Source of the DNA: Phragmites australis
Lineage: Eukaryota; Streptophyta; Magnoliopsida; Poales; Poaceae
Assembly: GCF_958298935.1 (NCBI RefSeq)
Contig: NC_084940.1
Coordinates: 712,001 to 776,000 of the forward strand
DNA: 64,000 bases
Direction of reading: 5' to 3'
Below, piece by piece: positions 44,240-56,728 of the stretch; within the stretch, counting starts at the first letter, position 1, and each line of letters opens with the position of its first letter. Under the pieces are notes generated by a model. The model was not told where the DNA came from. It was given only the letters and a program-made list of their open reading frames with translations, and searched no databases. The position numbers and the translations under genes are program-made.

Positions 44240-45228
44240 GTGAGCGCATTTTTGTTTTGTTTTCTAGCTTGGAAATTTGAGGACTGAGATTGTGTTAGTG
44301 TGCGTTAGCATTGCTTCTTGCTTCTGTATGTTTTCGATTATGGCACTAGACTAGCATACTGAGCAATCTGTGTGTGTCAGTGTGACTGTGTGCATTCACA
44401 TTTCGTAGCTAGTGTTTGGCATGGCATCAACAAAAATTATTGTACGTTTGTGTCTACAATGGTCTCTTGGTTGAGCATGTTGGGCTAGTCGAACAAGGAG
44501 ATTTATCTCCTTGTTTAAAGTGGCAACTAGATTCGAGGCTAGCAGCTTAGTTGATGAAATTACTTGATTCTTTTGCCTGCAGATAGAAGGTGGACGAAAA
44601 TACAAGAGCACATATGTCAACACCAATTGATGGCATCGTTGGAATGGAGGCAACACAATATGGCTAAACTGGTTGATTTCTTTTGGTTGAAACATAGTTG
44701 ATGCAACACTTTTGTAACTTGTAGTGACTTAAGGTTGAAATTGAGTCGATGGCTAACCTTTTGGTACTTGTGACTTATTTCACTGTTTCCTTATATGAAC
44801 AAAAGGACTTGTACGGGATATTCATGTACATGTAATGGTTGCCTTCAGCAAAGTTAATGTTATGGTTGTGCTGGAACGAGATATGTGTTGTACATGTGCA
44901 TGAATGTAATATTCATATGTATCTGGTACTAGACAATTGAGATTTGTGGTTGGAAGCTCGGTTATTATATTTTCAGAATGAATTCAATTTTGTGGTAGTG
45001 GAGGGGCCATCAATGCCAGCTTATGACAAAAAACTGGCACTGATAGACTCTATATCAGTGCCGGTTCCTTGTCATGGACCGACATTGATATTCATTATTA
45101 GTATTGGTTCATAAATCAGCACTGAAAGTCACAGACTATTAGTGCCGAGTAATCAGTGTTGATTCAAAAACCGTCACTAATAGCGTTTTTGAGCCGGCAC
45201 TGATGACCCTTTTTGTAGTAGTGCATGC

Positions 45229-45691
<463 letters not shown>

Positions 45692-45696
45692 GTACC

Positions 45697-46430
45697 TATC
45701 GGTGTAATAGGTAAGGGGGTGCCCCATGAAGTGGGTCCCATACCACCAAATGTCAGTCGACAGTAGGTATTTTCAAGACCACGACCTAATCGTGCGACTA
45801 GGGTGAGACTCATTCTACTAGCCCCCTGGTTGCAAAGGAAAATCCTGCGCTCAGTCCTTGCTGGTCGTAGAGCAGGTACTCAACTAATCGGTCAAGTCTC
45901 ATTTAATGCTGCCCACTTGAGTATTTTCCTTCCCCAGACACTCGCTTTAGGTGAGGCATGGTCGTGGGGAGATGTGGTGTTGCAGTGACCCATCACATAG
46001 CATTTAATATCATGGGATGGTTTGATGGTTGAGCGTGATGGTGTTTGGTGATGGTACAGGGTGTGTAGGATGACCAGAGCGGGGTGGGCGTGCTTACCTA
46101 TCGTCATGATGATCTAAGAATAGCTAGGCTTTATCAGGCGTAGGTCTGTCATCTATTTTGTCATGGTATATTTGTATGAACATCTTTTCTCCTTGTATAT
46201 AAAGGGATGAAGACGCTGCTTGTAGGGACAAGAGAACACACTTTGTAATAAGTTCACCTAACTCATAAGACAATACACACGATGTAGGGCTATTATCCTA
46301 CAAAAGACCTAAACCTAGATAAATCCTTATATTCTTGGGTCCAGTCTGATATACATCCATTGGAAACATAGATCAACGAGCCCATCATTCGGTATACCCT
46401 GGATTCATTGTCAGGGATCATCCCCAAACA
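45697..46430 (+). repeat. 5' LTR of the gypsy element
   Basis: Begins TATCGGTGTAATAGG (TG changed to TA) and ends CCCCAAACA. It aligns end to end with the 3' LTR. A TATATAAAGG box lies near 46196 and AATAAG-like signals follow. Compared with the 3' LTR many C/G positions have become T/A. Confidence 0.88.
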
Positions 46431-46500
46431 GTTGGCGTGTGCAGCGGCCCAACGGTGGACAGGGTGCAATGCTTTCTCTACCCGACTGTGAGAGGTGCGC

Positions 46501-47400
46501 TTGTTGGACAAGTTTCAACCGGTGCTAGCTGAAAAATACAACGGCTCAACCAACCCGGAGGAGTTCCTGCAGATCTACATCACCATGTTGCAGGCCACAG
46601 GAGGCGACGTGAAGGTCATGTCAAACTATTTACTAACCACCCTGGTCAGTTCAGCATGATCCTTGCCAATGAACCTCCCCCGTTTATCGGTTCGGTCATG
46701 GGAATACTTGTGCGGCCATTTCATTGCCAACTTCCAAGGACATACGCCCGACCAGGGATCGAGGGTGACCTGTATTAGGTCAGACAGCGACATGGCGAGC
46801 CTTTGCGAGACTACATCCGACGTTTCACCGAATGCCAAAATACCGTTCCAAAGATCATGGATGAATCCATGGTCATAGCATTCTGAAGGGGGGTCATAGA
46901 CTAGAAGATAGTCTAAAAGCTGCTACTAAGGAAGTTTGGAGCACCACCGAGCTCTTCGAGCTCACAGACAAATGCGTGTAAGCCACCGAGGCTCAAGAGT
47001 GCCAAATCGGCGTGAAGCCACAACCAACCTCTTACCAGCCCACTTCTTTCCAAGGGGTCGGTTGGAAGGAGAAAAAGAAAAACAAGCGCAAGGATGGACT
47101 GCCTGATGTCATGGCTGTCGAGAAAACCAACCAACCGTGTCAATGCTTCGAGAAGAAGGACGAGAAGAAGGGCAGAGGCTACTGGATGATCCACCGTACC
47201 GACACCTACGACTTGACTGAATTCAAGGTTGTACGAGGCATCATCGACCAGAAGCTTGGGGAGCGCAAGCCCATGCGCAACGATGATGGTGAGGATGGGG
47301 CCAACCCTGACCAGTCGGCTTTCGGCTTCCAGCAGGTCGAGCACATGATCGACCATATCTTTAGGGGGTGCCACAATATATTCCTCAAATAGGGAGTACA
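46501..47400 (+). pseudogene. gypsy gag, frameshifted
   Basis: Capsid-type peptides FQPVLAEKYNGSTNPEEFLQ and IYITMLQATGGDVKVMSNYL start at 46501. After a shift near 46650 follows MNLPRLSVRSWEYLCGHFIA NFQG, and a later frame holds KGRGYWMIHRTDTYDLTEFK, which corresponds to the nucleocapsid-proximal region. The order fits the retrotransposon gag family. Several stops make it non-functional. Confidence 0.75.
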
Positions 47401-47409
47401 AGCCAGTGG

Positions 47410-49590
47410 TTCGCGAAGTATGTGCGATCATGCTGGGCCCGAGTCCGCGCCTGAAGTGGTCAGAGGTACTTCTCACCTTCAGCCAGGTGGACCACCCTGC
47501 ATACGTCAAGCGCCCCGATCGTTAGCCCATCGTGGTCGAGCCCACGGTGCATAATCTTCGAATGGGGCGCGTGCTGGTTGATGGAGGGAGCTCCATCAAC
47601 CTCCTCTTTGTCGACGTGCTAGACGCCTTGTAGATTCCGAGAAGTGCGTTGGAACCACCTCCTCCCTTCTTCAGAATCACCCCCGACTCTTTGGCCAAGC
47701 CGCTGGGGCAGATTGAGCTGCCCATTTGTGAGGACTGTTCAAATAATATTCTAATTAATTATTAAGTCGATCATTTGTGTAATCATGGCTACATGATTAA
47801 CAAGAATATCACCCCGATAGTCCCAGCATATGTTTAATGATCAAAATCGGAACACACACCTTTACAACAGGCACATCATCACAAGATATAATAAAGAGCG
47901 AGTAATTAAATTAAGTTACAAGTCTTTAAGTAGATTAACTTTACAACAAAAACATAAACCAAACATTGTTAGAGTAGTTATGCAGTGGAAAGAGTTACAA
48001 AATGAGCTTCAACAATTTAAACAGAACTTTCATACAAAAGTATTTTTTTTTCTAGATAGCACTGATCACAATATGAATTTTCTAAGTGGTGCCATAATTT
48101 TAGGACATGGAATTAATTAACTGTGATTTAATTAATCTAAAACACATTTAAATAATCAATTAAATATCAGAAAGTAATTATTGATTTCCAACATTTTTAG
48201 CATGTATTTCATACTAATACGAAGCTAACACAAATAGTTTCATGATTTTTGGAGTTCGTATGAATTAACTATAAAATATACAAGCTATCAGCATAAAAAG
48301 AAAAACAGATTAACGGTAGAATCTGGATGTTGCAGGTTGAACCCGGAACCTCCGAGTTTCGGACCCTCTGGGTGATCCTCCAGATGGGGATCCTCCGGGA
48401 TTTTTTGGCTAGGATCACCCGGACCCTCCGAGTGTGACCTAAAACCTCCGGGTTCCTGCAGAATACAAGTTTTGCGATGGTTTTTCGACCGATTCAACTT
48501 GCATGTCAAACTCCTAACCACTTAAACATGTATAAGCAGTAAACCAAGGGTTCTAGACTTATTTTATCCACTCCAATAACATGAATAACTAGTTCTACTC
48601 ATTCAAACATCTCCATTAGCTCCATAGCCTCGTGAACACGTATTGCTTTGCTAAACCTCGTGTTGCAACTCACAAATCCAAGCAAAACCGGGCTAAAACG
48701 TGCAATGCTATCAAGTAAACCCTAGGGTACTTACCCAAAGTCACTTGCCTGAGTTTGTGACCTTTGGTGAACGAGAAATCGAAGGAAAAGCTTGGAGGCG
48801 AGGATGACTCAGCTGCTGAAATTTCAGAGAAAGAGAGGTGACAAATTTGAATTGGAAAATCTTCATGCATGTGAGCAAGAATTAGATGGATGTGAAGCTA
48901 AAGAGTAGGGGAATGCAGTGGCATAACATGCATACCTCGAATCCTTGTTCTTGAGTGAGATTTTAGGTGAAGAATAAGAGGGTTTGAGATAGGGAAAGGG
49001 AGCTCCTGTTGTGTTCTTTTGCTCTTGGCTATTGGAGAGAGCAAGAGAGAGTGAGGAAGCATGGGGGGAGAAAGGAGGGGGTGAGGCTGCAGCTGAGAGA
49101 GTGGGAGGGGATGAGGGCCAGCTCAAGGTGGGCTCCACTTGTAAGAGAGGCAAACTAAAAACTGCTGCTAAACTATCAGTTCTCTCCCATTTTCTTCCTC
49201 TCTTTATTAACTCCCAAGGTGTTCTAGAACTCCAAAAATACTAGAAATTTATGTGCCTCGATATCAAAACACGATGAACCTAATTTAAATGATTCACCCA
49301 AAGGCCTAGGTGAGGCTTAAACTAAGCAAAAACTCTAACGTCGGTTATTCTCAAAATACAAAGAAATATCAAACAATAATTTGAAATAACAGGCAAATCC
49401 AAAATGCTTAACAATTAACATGATGCTTATGATGCATAATTATGCTTAAAGACACGATTAAGAAATTAGGACACGACACCATCACCTTTGGCTGGCTAAG
49501 TAACTTCAGGACCAAAAATGTCATATTCGATGTGGCGGACTTTGGGATCGCTTACAATGCGATCCTAGGGTGACCAGCGATGGCCTAGTT
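47410..49590 (+). pseudogene. gypsy aspartic protease, split by a solo LTR
   Basis: The catalytic segment GRVLVDGGSSINLLFVDVLD (near 47567) carries the DGG form of the motif found in this group. The frame reaches QIELPI, is cut at 47726, and resumes at 49479 with ITFGWLSNFRTKNVIFDVAD FGIAYNAILG. Joining across the insertion gives a smooth family match, which fixes the insertion site. Confidence 0.7.
47727..49478 (+). mobile_element. solo LTR inserted in the gypsy protease
   Basis: Starts TGTGAGGACTGTTC and ends TTAGGACACGACA (TG..CA). Flanked by CCATT (47722-47726) and CCATC (49479-49483), a 5-bp duplication with one change; removal restores LPITFG in the host element. It contains no gag or pol; frames inside have no family signal. 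The first ~200 bp resemble, in reverse, the block ending at 11670. It must be younger than the gypsy element it sits in. Confidence 0.75.
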
Positions 49591-49859
49591 CATGGTCATT
49601 TCCCACTATACGTACTAGGTGATCAAAATCCCTGGTCCCGGAGGAGCCATCACTGTTTTGGGCAATCCAAAGACAGTCTTGCACTGTGATAAGAGGAGCC
49701 TCAACATGGTCGAGCTAACTCCCGGGCCATAGCTAGAGAGCGTCGAGCCTAGTGGTCGCCCGATGAAGGTCCATGTCATTTCAAATTCCTATGATCAACT
49801 CAAGGTAGTTTGCCTAGACGACGTCGACCCATCCAGGATGGTCCAAATAGGGGTCGTCT

Positions 49860-51240
49860 TGAACCCTAAATAGGGACTCATGCTCATCACTTTCCTTCAG
49901 GCAAACGCGGATGTATTTTCTTGGAGTTCGTCAGATATGCCCAGAGTCCCTAGGGACATGATCAAACACAAGTTATCTGTGCGACCTGATGCGTGACCTC
50001 TAAAGCAAAAGGCGCGTTGGTTCGCACCTGACAGAAAGGAAGCACTTCATGAGGAGATTTACAAGCTCCTAGAAGCAATCTTCATCCGAGAGGTGCAGTA
50101 CCCAAAATGGCAGGCTAACCCTGTCATGATCCGAAAGCCTAATGGTAAGTGCAGGATGTGCGTCAACTTCACCGACCTCAATAAGACGTGCCTGAAGGTT
50201 CTCTTCCCTCTACCCCGGATCGACCATCTTGTTAACTCAACTGCTTGTAGTGATCTGCTAAGATTTTTAGATGTCGGTTCAGGGTACCGTCAGATTAGTA
50301 TGAATAGGGTAGATGAGGAGAAAACCGTTCTTGTAACCCCTTCAGGGTCTTTTGCTATGTAAAAATACCTTTTAGCTTGAAAAGCACCGATGCCTCTTAC
50401 TAGCGATGTATTCAGCTCATCCTTCGATCACAGCTCAGTAGAAATATCAAGGCATATGTTGATAACATGGTAGTAAAGAGCAAGACCAAGGGCGACCTAG
50501 TCGCAGACCTCCAGGAAACGTTCGACAACATTCGAAAGTACCGCATGAAGCTGAACCGAGAGAAATGCATATTCGGAGTCCCGTCAGGGAAGTTGCTTGG
50601 TTTCCTCGTGTTGGGCCAGGAATAGAAGCAAACCCAGACAAGATCAGAGCCATTGACCAGATGGGATCCCTGACCAGGTTAAAGGAGATCCAAAAACTAA
50701 CAAGGTGTATAGTAGCTTTTAGCAGATTCTTCTCGAGGATGGGGGAGAAAGGGTTGCCGCTCTTCAATCTCCTAAAGAAAAGCGACCACTTCTGGTGGAT
50801 CTTCTAAGATCTCAACAGGTACCTCTCTTCCCCTCATGTATTAATCGCTCCCCAACTAGACGAGGAGCTATTGCTCTATGTTGCAGTTACCCCACAGGTC
50901 ACTAGTATGGTCCTGGTCATCGAGCGTGAAGATCTTCAACAACCAGTGTACTACGTCAGTGAAGTCCTACACGACGTAAAGGTTTGGTACCCACAGGCAT
51001 AGAAGCTATTGTATGCCATGCTGATGGTCTCTCACAAGTTCAAGCACTACTTACAAACCTACAAAATTAAGGTAATCTCCTCACTCCTAATTTGGCAAAT
51101 CTTTCACAGTAGGGATACAACATGAACAATAGCAAAGTGGACAGTAGAGCTCGGGGAGTTAGATATTCAATTCATCCCCCGAACGGCTATCAAGTCTCAA
51201 GCATTGGTTGATTTTGTGGTCATCCTTTGAGCCCGAACAT
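49860..51240 (+). pseudogene. gypsy reverse transcriptase and RNase H, broken
   Basis: KPNGKCRMCVNFTDLNKTC, FPLPRIDHLVNSTACSDLLR and FLDVGSGYRQISM are the fingers and palm of a Ty3/gypsy reverse transcriptase (50130-50360). The catalytic YVDD box reads YVDN (AYVDNMVVKSK near 50452). The connection and first RNase H follow in several frames (KSDHFWW, LLYVAVTPQ, YYVSEVLHD) up to about 51240. Stops and shifts are frequent. Confidence 0.8.
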
Positions 51241-51660
51241 GAACAAAAACCAGAAGTGGACGAGCAGTGGACCATGCACTTCGATGGGTCATTTATGCTA
51301 AAGGGAGCGGGGGCTAGAGTGGTATTGACCTCACATACCGACGACACCCTCAGGTATGTAGTTTAATTATATTTTCATGCCAGTAGCAATGTTGCAGAAT
51401 ATCAGGGCCTCTTATCAGGAATGAGAGTAGCTTCCACACTTTGTATAAAATGCCTGCTAGCGAAAGGGGACTGACTCACTATTTGTCGTAAACCAAGTGC
51501 AAAAGGAGTTTCAGTGATCTAACTTGATAATGATGGCATACCTCATTAAAGTGAGAAGTGAGAAAGCTAGAGCGACACTTTATGCTTTAGAGAATAAGCA
51601 TATCCTGTGCAGGGATAACTTCCTCACGATGAGCTAGCCCATCTAGTTTCTTCCTGTGCA
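51241..51660 (+). pseudogene. second (archaeal-type) RNase H of the gypsy element
   Basis: WTMHFDGSFMLKGAGARVVL, DTLRYVV and FHASSNVAEYQGLLSGMRVA match the additional RNase H that Tat-group elements carry after their own. The Asp of HFDGS and the Glu of AEYQG are still present; a stop falls between them. Confidence 0.65.
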
Positions 51661-51859
51661 TCTGCCCTGAATGAAGTCTTTGAATAAAAACTCACATGAC
51701 CATCCACCACTGTGTCGGGCTAAGGTGAAGGGAATGCTCCACTTGGAAACAAAATACCCGAGGTGCAACGCCTCCTTTGGTGCAGTCCTTGGGTGGCCAT
51801 CATGTGGTCACCCAGCTTGATTCAGGTATGACTTGGTTGGATTAGATCTTGGCATACCT

Positions 51860-53036
51860 TTAGAATCGAGTGATCCCTGATAATGATGGGTCAGCAGAAA
51901 AGGTCACACGACAAGCCCACATATACTCCCTAGTAGAGGGATGTCTTTACCGCAGGGGGAGCAACGTCCTTTTACTGAAGTGCATCAGTCAAGAAGAGGG
52001 GAGCGCGCTACTCTTTGATATCCACGGAGGTATATGTGGTAGCCACACTTCATACCGTACTCTGGTCAAAAAAACATTCACGCAAGGATTATATTATCCC
52101 ATGACCCTCTAGGATGCTTGCAAGTTGGTGAAACGATGTGAACCGTGTTAGTACCTTGGCCGACCAACCAACCTACCAACCCAAGCATTGTAAACCTTAC
52201 CACTCTCTTGGCCTTTCGCTTTCTAGTGGCTCGACATTGTGGGACCTTTCCCCAAGACCCCTGACGGGTTTGAATTCCTATTTGTGGCAGTCGATATATT
52301 CACTAAGTGGATTGAAGCCGAGCCAATTAGTAAGATTACCGCCGCGATAGTGATCAAGTTCATATGAGGGCTGGTAGTGCGGTTTAGCAGTCCAAATCAC
52401 ATAATCATGGACAACGAGACTATGTTTATTAGTAGCGCTTTTAGAGACTACTGTGAAGAGACCGGGACCAAAATATGCTATGCGTCTGTGGCACATCCCT
52501 AGAATTACAGGCAGGTCAAAAGGGCAAACGGGATGGAACTGCAAGGGGTCAAAACCCGAGTCTTTGATCGGCTTCAGAGCTACTTGAGACGTTGGGTGGA
52601 CAAACTCCCCATAGTACTTTGGACGCTGCAAATAATCCCCACCAGGGCCACGGTCGAAACTTCATTCTTCCTGGTCTTTGACACTGAAGCAATGCTCCCC
52701 TCCGAGTTTACCCTCCAGTCTCCTCGAGTAACCAACTACTTGGACAACATCCAGGTGGCTCGACGGGAGGATAACATAAACCTGATCAAAGGGTTCCGCG
52801 ATCTCGCTCTAATTCGAGCAGCCCAAGATCCTTAGGCGTCACCATGGCTGCAAGGTGCTAGAGCGGACCTTGGTCATAGGCGATCTCGTCTTAAGGAAAA
52901 TCCAGAAGAAGGCAGGTCGAAACAAAATCTCCCCCAATTGGGAAGGGTCCTACATAGTGGTCGAGGTTACCCGACCTGGTGCAGTCAAACTAGCCAATGA
53001 GGACGGTCGTGAACTATGCAAGAACATAGACTAGTC
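51860..53036 (+). pseudogene. gypsy integrase, active site altered
   Basis: A zinc-binding-like start (LYRRGSNVLLLKCISQEEG) is followed by LDIVGPFPKTPDGFEFLFVA, VDIFTKWIEAEPISKITA and NHIIMDNETMFISSAFRDYC, giving two catalytic aspartates. At the place of the third residue, normally Glu before RANG, the sequence reads QVKRANGMELQ, i.e. Lys. The C-terminal part continues TEAMLPSEFTLQSPRVTNYL and KAGRNKISPNWEGSYIVVEV. Stops interrupt it. Confidence 0.75.
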
Positions 53037-54456
53037 GTGCAAGTTCTATGTGTAAGGCTGCTCGAGCACGAGCATGTTTATCTATTTTGCAGGATCTCCC
53101 GGACAAGACCAAACTGCCCTCGACTTGTATGTTTTTCCGATTCAAATACCAAAAGCTCTATTTTGCAGGATCTCCTAGACAAGAAATGTCTCCCCGTCAG
53201 CTTGTAAGTTTTCTAATTTAGAAGTTAGAGCACCTGGTTGGCAGCTTTGCTGACGACCATACAGTCGGGGTTTAGAACAGTCTAGGATTCCTTTTCTTGC
53301 TACGAGCCATTTTTACCTTGCCGCTCATGTGGTGAGTAACAAATCAAGGGAATGAATGAAAATAGCCGCTCGCACAATATCAAGAATATGGGCTGGTGAG
53401 GGATAAAGACCACGAGGCCACAAGTCCTAACTCAGGTCGAGTGTTGGGCGCCACCTAAGGGCTTGTCTTGCTATGGGTTGTTCTGGACACCACAAACCTA
53501 GCTAGTGAGCGGTATGGAAAGCCTTGATCCCCTCTAAGAAATAACGAGCCACTCACCATATAAACACAGGGAAAGGTTATATAAAAGCCTGTCTTTATGT
53601 TACAAGGTGACTGCTCGGGTAAAGCCCGAAGGTTGGTTCTACGATTTTATTTAATGTCCCTATGAACCAAAGATGCCCCTCAGTGGGTCAAATAGGACAG
53701 TCCAAAGAACGGAGTGAGCTGCATATAGAAATGAGTTTGCATGGTCATCAAGCTCCGTCATGGTCCACCGAACACCGTCAAAGCTAGCAGAGAATACCAG
53801 AGCAAGGTTGAGGTCGGGGAAGTGATCGCTGACGCAAGAAAGGGCAAGGCAGGCGCCAGAGACTCTGACATAGGAAGGTGGTCACTGACAGTCTCGCAAA
53901 GCCTCTGCTTGAGGTCACCTGCCTCCTCGGAGGCCGCTAGAAACCAGTCAATATGACTGGTCATGGCATCCCCAGGGGTTGAGTGGACATGAATGCTAGT
54001 GGCCCGGAGCAGCGAGTCAAATGGGGGTGAACGCCTGGCTATGGAAATCATAGAAATTCGCCTACCGCTGGTCATTTTCCCTTGTTTTCTACTCCAAGAC
54101 CATTTGCACCGCGCGCAGTTCCTCCTGATAAGCTGGTCGAAAACATGTTGCAGAGCACACAGGAGTCAGTTGGTCGAGTATTACTTAGCTAGCCTAAGAC
54201 TACACATGGCTTAGTCTGTGGCAAGACTGGCGCACTTTGAAGATCGCTCCGCAAGTTCTCTCGCTCGACCATGAACCCGAGTTCACACTCGGCCACCGCT
54301 TCCTGACTATGCTAGTTATTGGTGTCCTCGATGGCCATTGTCGCGGGCTTCCTCGATGGCCGTTGTCGTGGGCTTAGAGCAAGCAGGAGGTACGGTCAAG
54401 TCATGCACACTACAACCACAGCAATGACACGAGCCCATCAGGGAAACAAGAAAACT
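53037..54456. other. gypsy region between pol and the antisense ORF
   Basis: Non-coding spacer of the element. It includes a short direct repeat TTTTGCAGGATCTC (53089 and 53161). No gene is supported. Confidence 0.5.
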
Positions 54457-56218
54457 TCATACAAGGTATGATAAAGGCCTAAGTTGCAATATGATAATTA
54501 CTCTTCGATGGTCTCTACTCAGAAGAGAGACCATACGTACTCCACCGCCCCTGGCACTTCGCATGTAGCTTCGCCTCAGCTTCGGCACCAGCGGCCGTGA
54601 CCCTCTCCCGGATGGCCTCGAGGTTGAAGTTTGGGTCGCAGCTGTGGTAGAATTGGAGCACACACCCCACTGTGTCTTTTGTCGCCTTTGCTACTTCCTC
54701 CACTGCCTACGCCGCCAGGATGCCCGTGAGCTGGGTGAACTTCTCTGCTAGGACATGGATGGCGTAGGCCCAGCCCCACGTGGGCTCCTCCTTCGTCTCG
54801 TTAGCTTCCAGCTCAATGCTCCTCAGAGGCCCCCGCATCACCATGAAGGCTTCCCATAGAAAGCCGCATGTTGTCCGATCATCCTTCATCAGCTTGGAAT
54901 GTCGAGCAATGAGCATGGCCTTCTCCTGTTCAAGTGGAGGCAACAAGGGAGGGGTCACGACCAGGGTAGAAGACCTGCAGCAACAACAAATTTTTTAGTC
55001 AAGAAAGAACTCAAAGTACCTACGCCTAGCAGGAAGGCTTACCGCGTGGTCCGGGGGGGTGAGCTCAACTCTGGACCTCACGAAGTCACTAAGTTGACCA
55101 GCAAGGAGAAGGTCATGTCTGCCATCAAGCCAGGAGCGGTCAGTGTCCCATGGGCGCGCTTGGCGCCTCTACGGAAGCTGAATCCTCCGCCGGTCTCTTC
55201 TCCCCTGGCGTGGAGGCTTGGTGTGCAGTCTGGTCTCCCTCGACTGCCTCTTTAGGGTGACACTAGTCGCTCCCCATCGGGCTGTTGCCACTCACAAGAC
55301 CTCTGCTCGAGGTCAACAATGGACTACGAGCAGTCTGGACGTCCCTGGCTGACTTAGGGTGAAATTGGTTGTTCTCTGCTGACTAGCACTACTCGCAGAA
55401 CCTTCACCCGTGGCCGACGTTCAGCCCGGTGCAGGCTGGGTTACCTGTGCTGCTCCCTCGGGTGACATCGCTCGTGCCAGAGTACAGAAATGCCAGATGT
55501 GCTCATCTTCAGAGGGGGCACAACTGGCGCTTAATAAAATCATGAGCGACGTCTAACCCCGTTAGTCCAACCTCTCAAAGATGGCCAACCTGATTGACCA
55601 GGGTCAGTAGCTATGGGGTAGTTGCGGGTGAATTCCTCCAGTTGTCTATAACATGTGCTGGCGTGCTCGGCACACGGAGGTTGTCTAAGGAACTATCGCC
55701 CGCAAGGTAGAACCAATCCTCCCTCCAGTCGACTGTGATGACTTGAGGCCCACCTCAATGTAGGAGTTCACGGCGCCATCGCGAAGGTGGAACCCGTAGC
55801 TTCTAATGGGCGGTCTGGTCACCGACCAGCAAGTGTATAAGAACCAAAAGAGTTCGACGCATGTCTCATCTCTCGACCCCGACGAAGTTCTCACACAGGT
55901 GAGCAAATATGCTCGGCATGAGAATGGAGTTGTGATTGAGATGGAGGTGATATATGTCCTAGAAGGAGATGACGGTGGTGAAGAACTCGGAGAAGGGCGG
56001 CATGAGACCCACCAAGTAGAATGAGACGAACAACATGATCCCCCCTGGCGGGGAGCGGGCGCGCTCTCCCCGGAGCGGTACCCTGAGGAAAGGCGGCGGG
56101 TGAGTAGACCGATGTCGTACATCGTCTTCAGCCTCACCCCATCGCACTTGGATCTGGGGAAGGCAAGCTCATTGCCGATGCGTGCCATCGTACAAAATGG
56201 AAGATGCGGCGACAACAA
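54457..56218 (-). pseudogene. antisense ORF of the gypsy element (PF04195-type), broken
   Basis: Minus-strand frames run from MARIGNELAFPRSKCDGVRL (56187) through shifted pieces (VELFWFLYTCWSV, FHLRDGAVNSYIEVGLKS) to a C-terminal part, EQEKAMLIARHSKLMKDDRT, TWGWAYAIHVLAEKFTQLTG and LQFYHSCDPNFNLEAIRERV. It parallels the relic at 11878-13153. The frame is broken several times. Its role in these elements is not known. Confidence 0.65.
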
Positions 56219-56728
56219 GAACGGATACGGAGATGAAGGGCTCTAAGTGCGAAGGCTTGGAGGTTAAGGGATATGATTAAAGGATTTGTGGGGAACTGTG
56301 GGTACTCCAATTTAAAGGACTGACGTGATATCTCAAACATCACAAAGTTTGATCCGCACGAAATTCGAAAGTCCTGGTGTGGGGAACTGAAATTCTGACA
56401 ATTAATGTTTCTCTCTCTCATGTCCCCCCCCCCCTCTCTCCGGACGTTTAACCTCCCCTCGGGATATGGTTTCCTGAGTCAACCACTAATGTGGGCTGCA
56501 TTGACGACCACCCCTGGGCAAACTTATGATCACCTGGGGCCTAAGTGGTGCAACCAGACCGGATCACAACCACATGGCATGCACTGACCACTCTTTGGGC
56601 AAACTTATGATCACCTGGGGCCCAAGTGGTGTGACCAGACTCGACCACGACCACGTGGCATGTAGCAACCACGGACCCCTGCGGTGAACCACTCAGTCCA
56701 CTATATCCACGAGGGAACTTAGGGCTAC

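Larger units (their letters stand above)
41573..45223. mobile_element. CACTA-like element carrying a gene fragment and a solo LTR
   Basis: The right end ..GATGACCCTTTTTGTAGTAGTG, reversed CACTACTACAAAAAGGGTC, is a classic CACTA terminus. The left end CATAGTTACAACAGAATTAG at 41573 looks like its decayed partner. Both subterminal regions (41600-41740 and 45020-45205) are packed with TATCAGT(G/A)(C/T)(C/T)GGTT-type repeats in both orientations, the hallmark of CACTA elements. Inside are a protoporphyrinogen oxidase fragment (43837-44239) and a later solo LTR (42070-43775). No transposase is present. The 3-bp duplication could not be identified, so the left border is approximate. Confidence 0.6.

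Noticed and set aside
43782..44249. 155-residue minus-strand frame
   Set aside because: Antisense of the captured oxidase exons and the CT repeat.
47012..47392. Possible independent host gene (126 residues)
   Set aside because: Order and peptide similarity place it in the nucleocapsid-proximal part of the gypsy gag.
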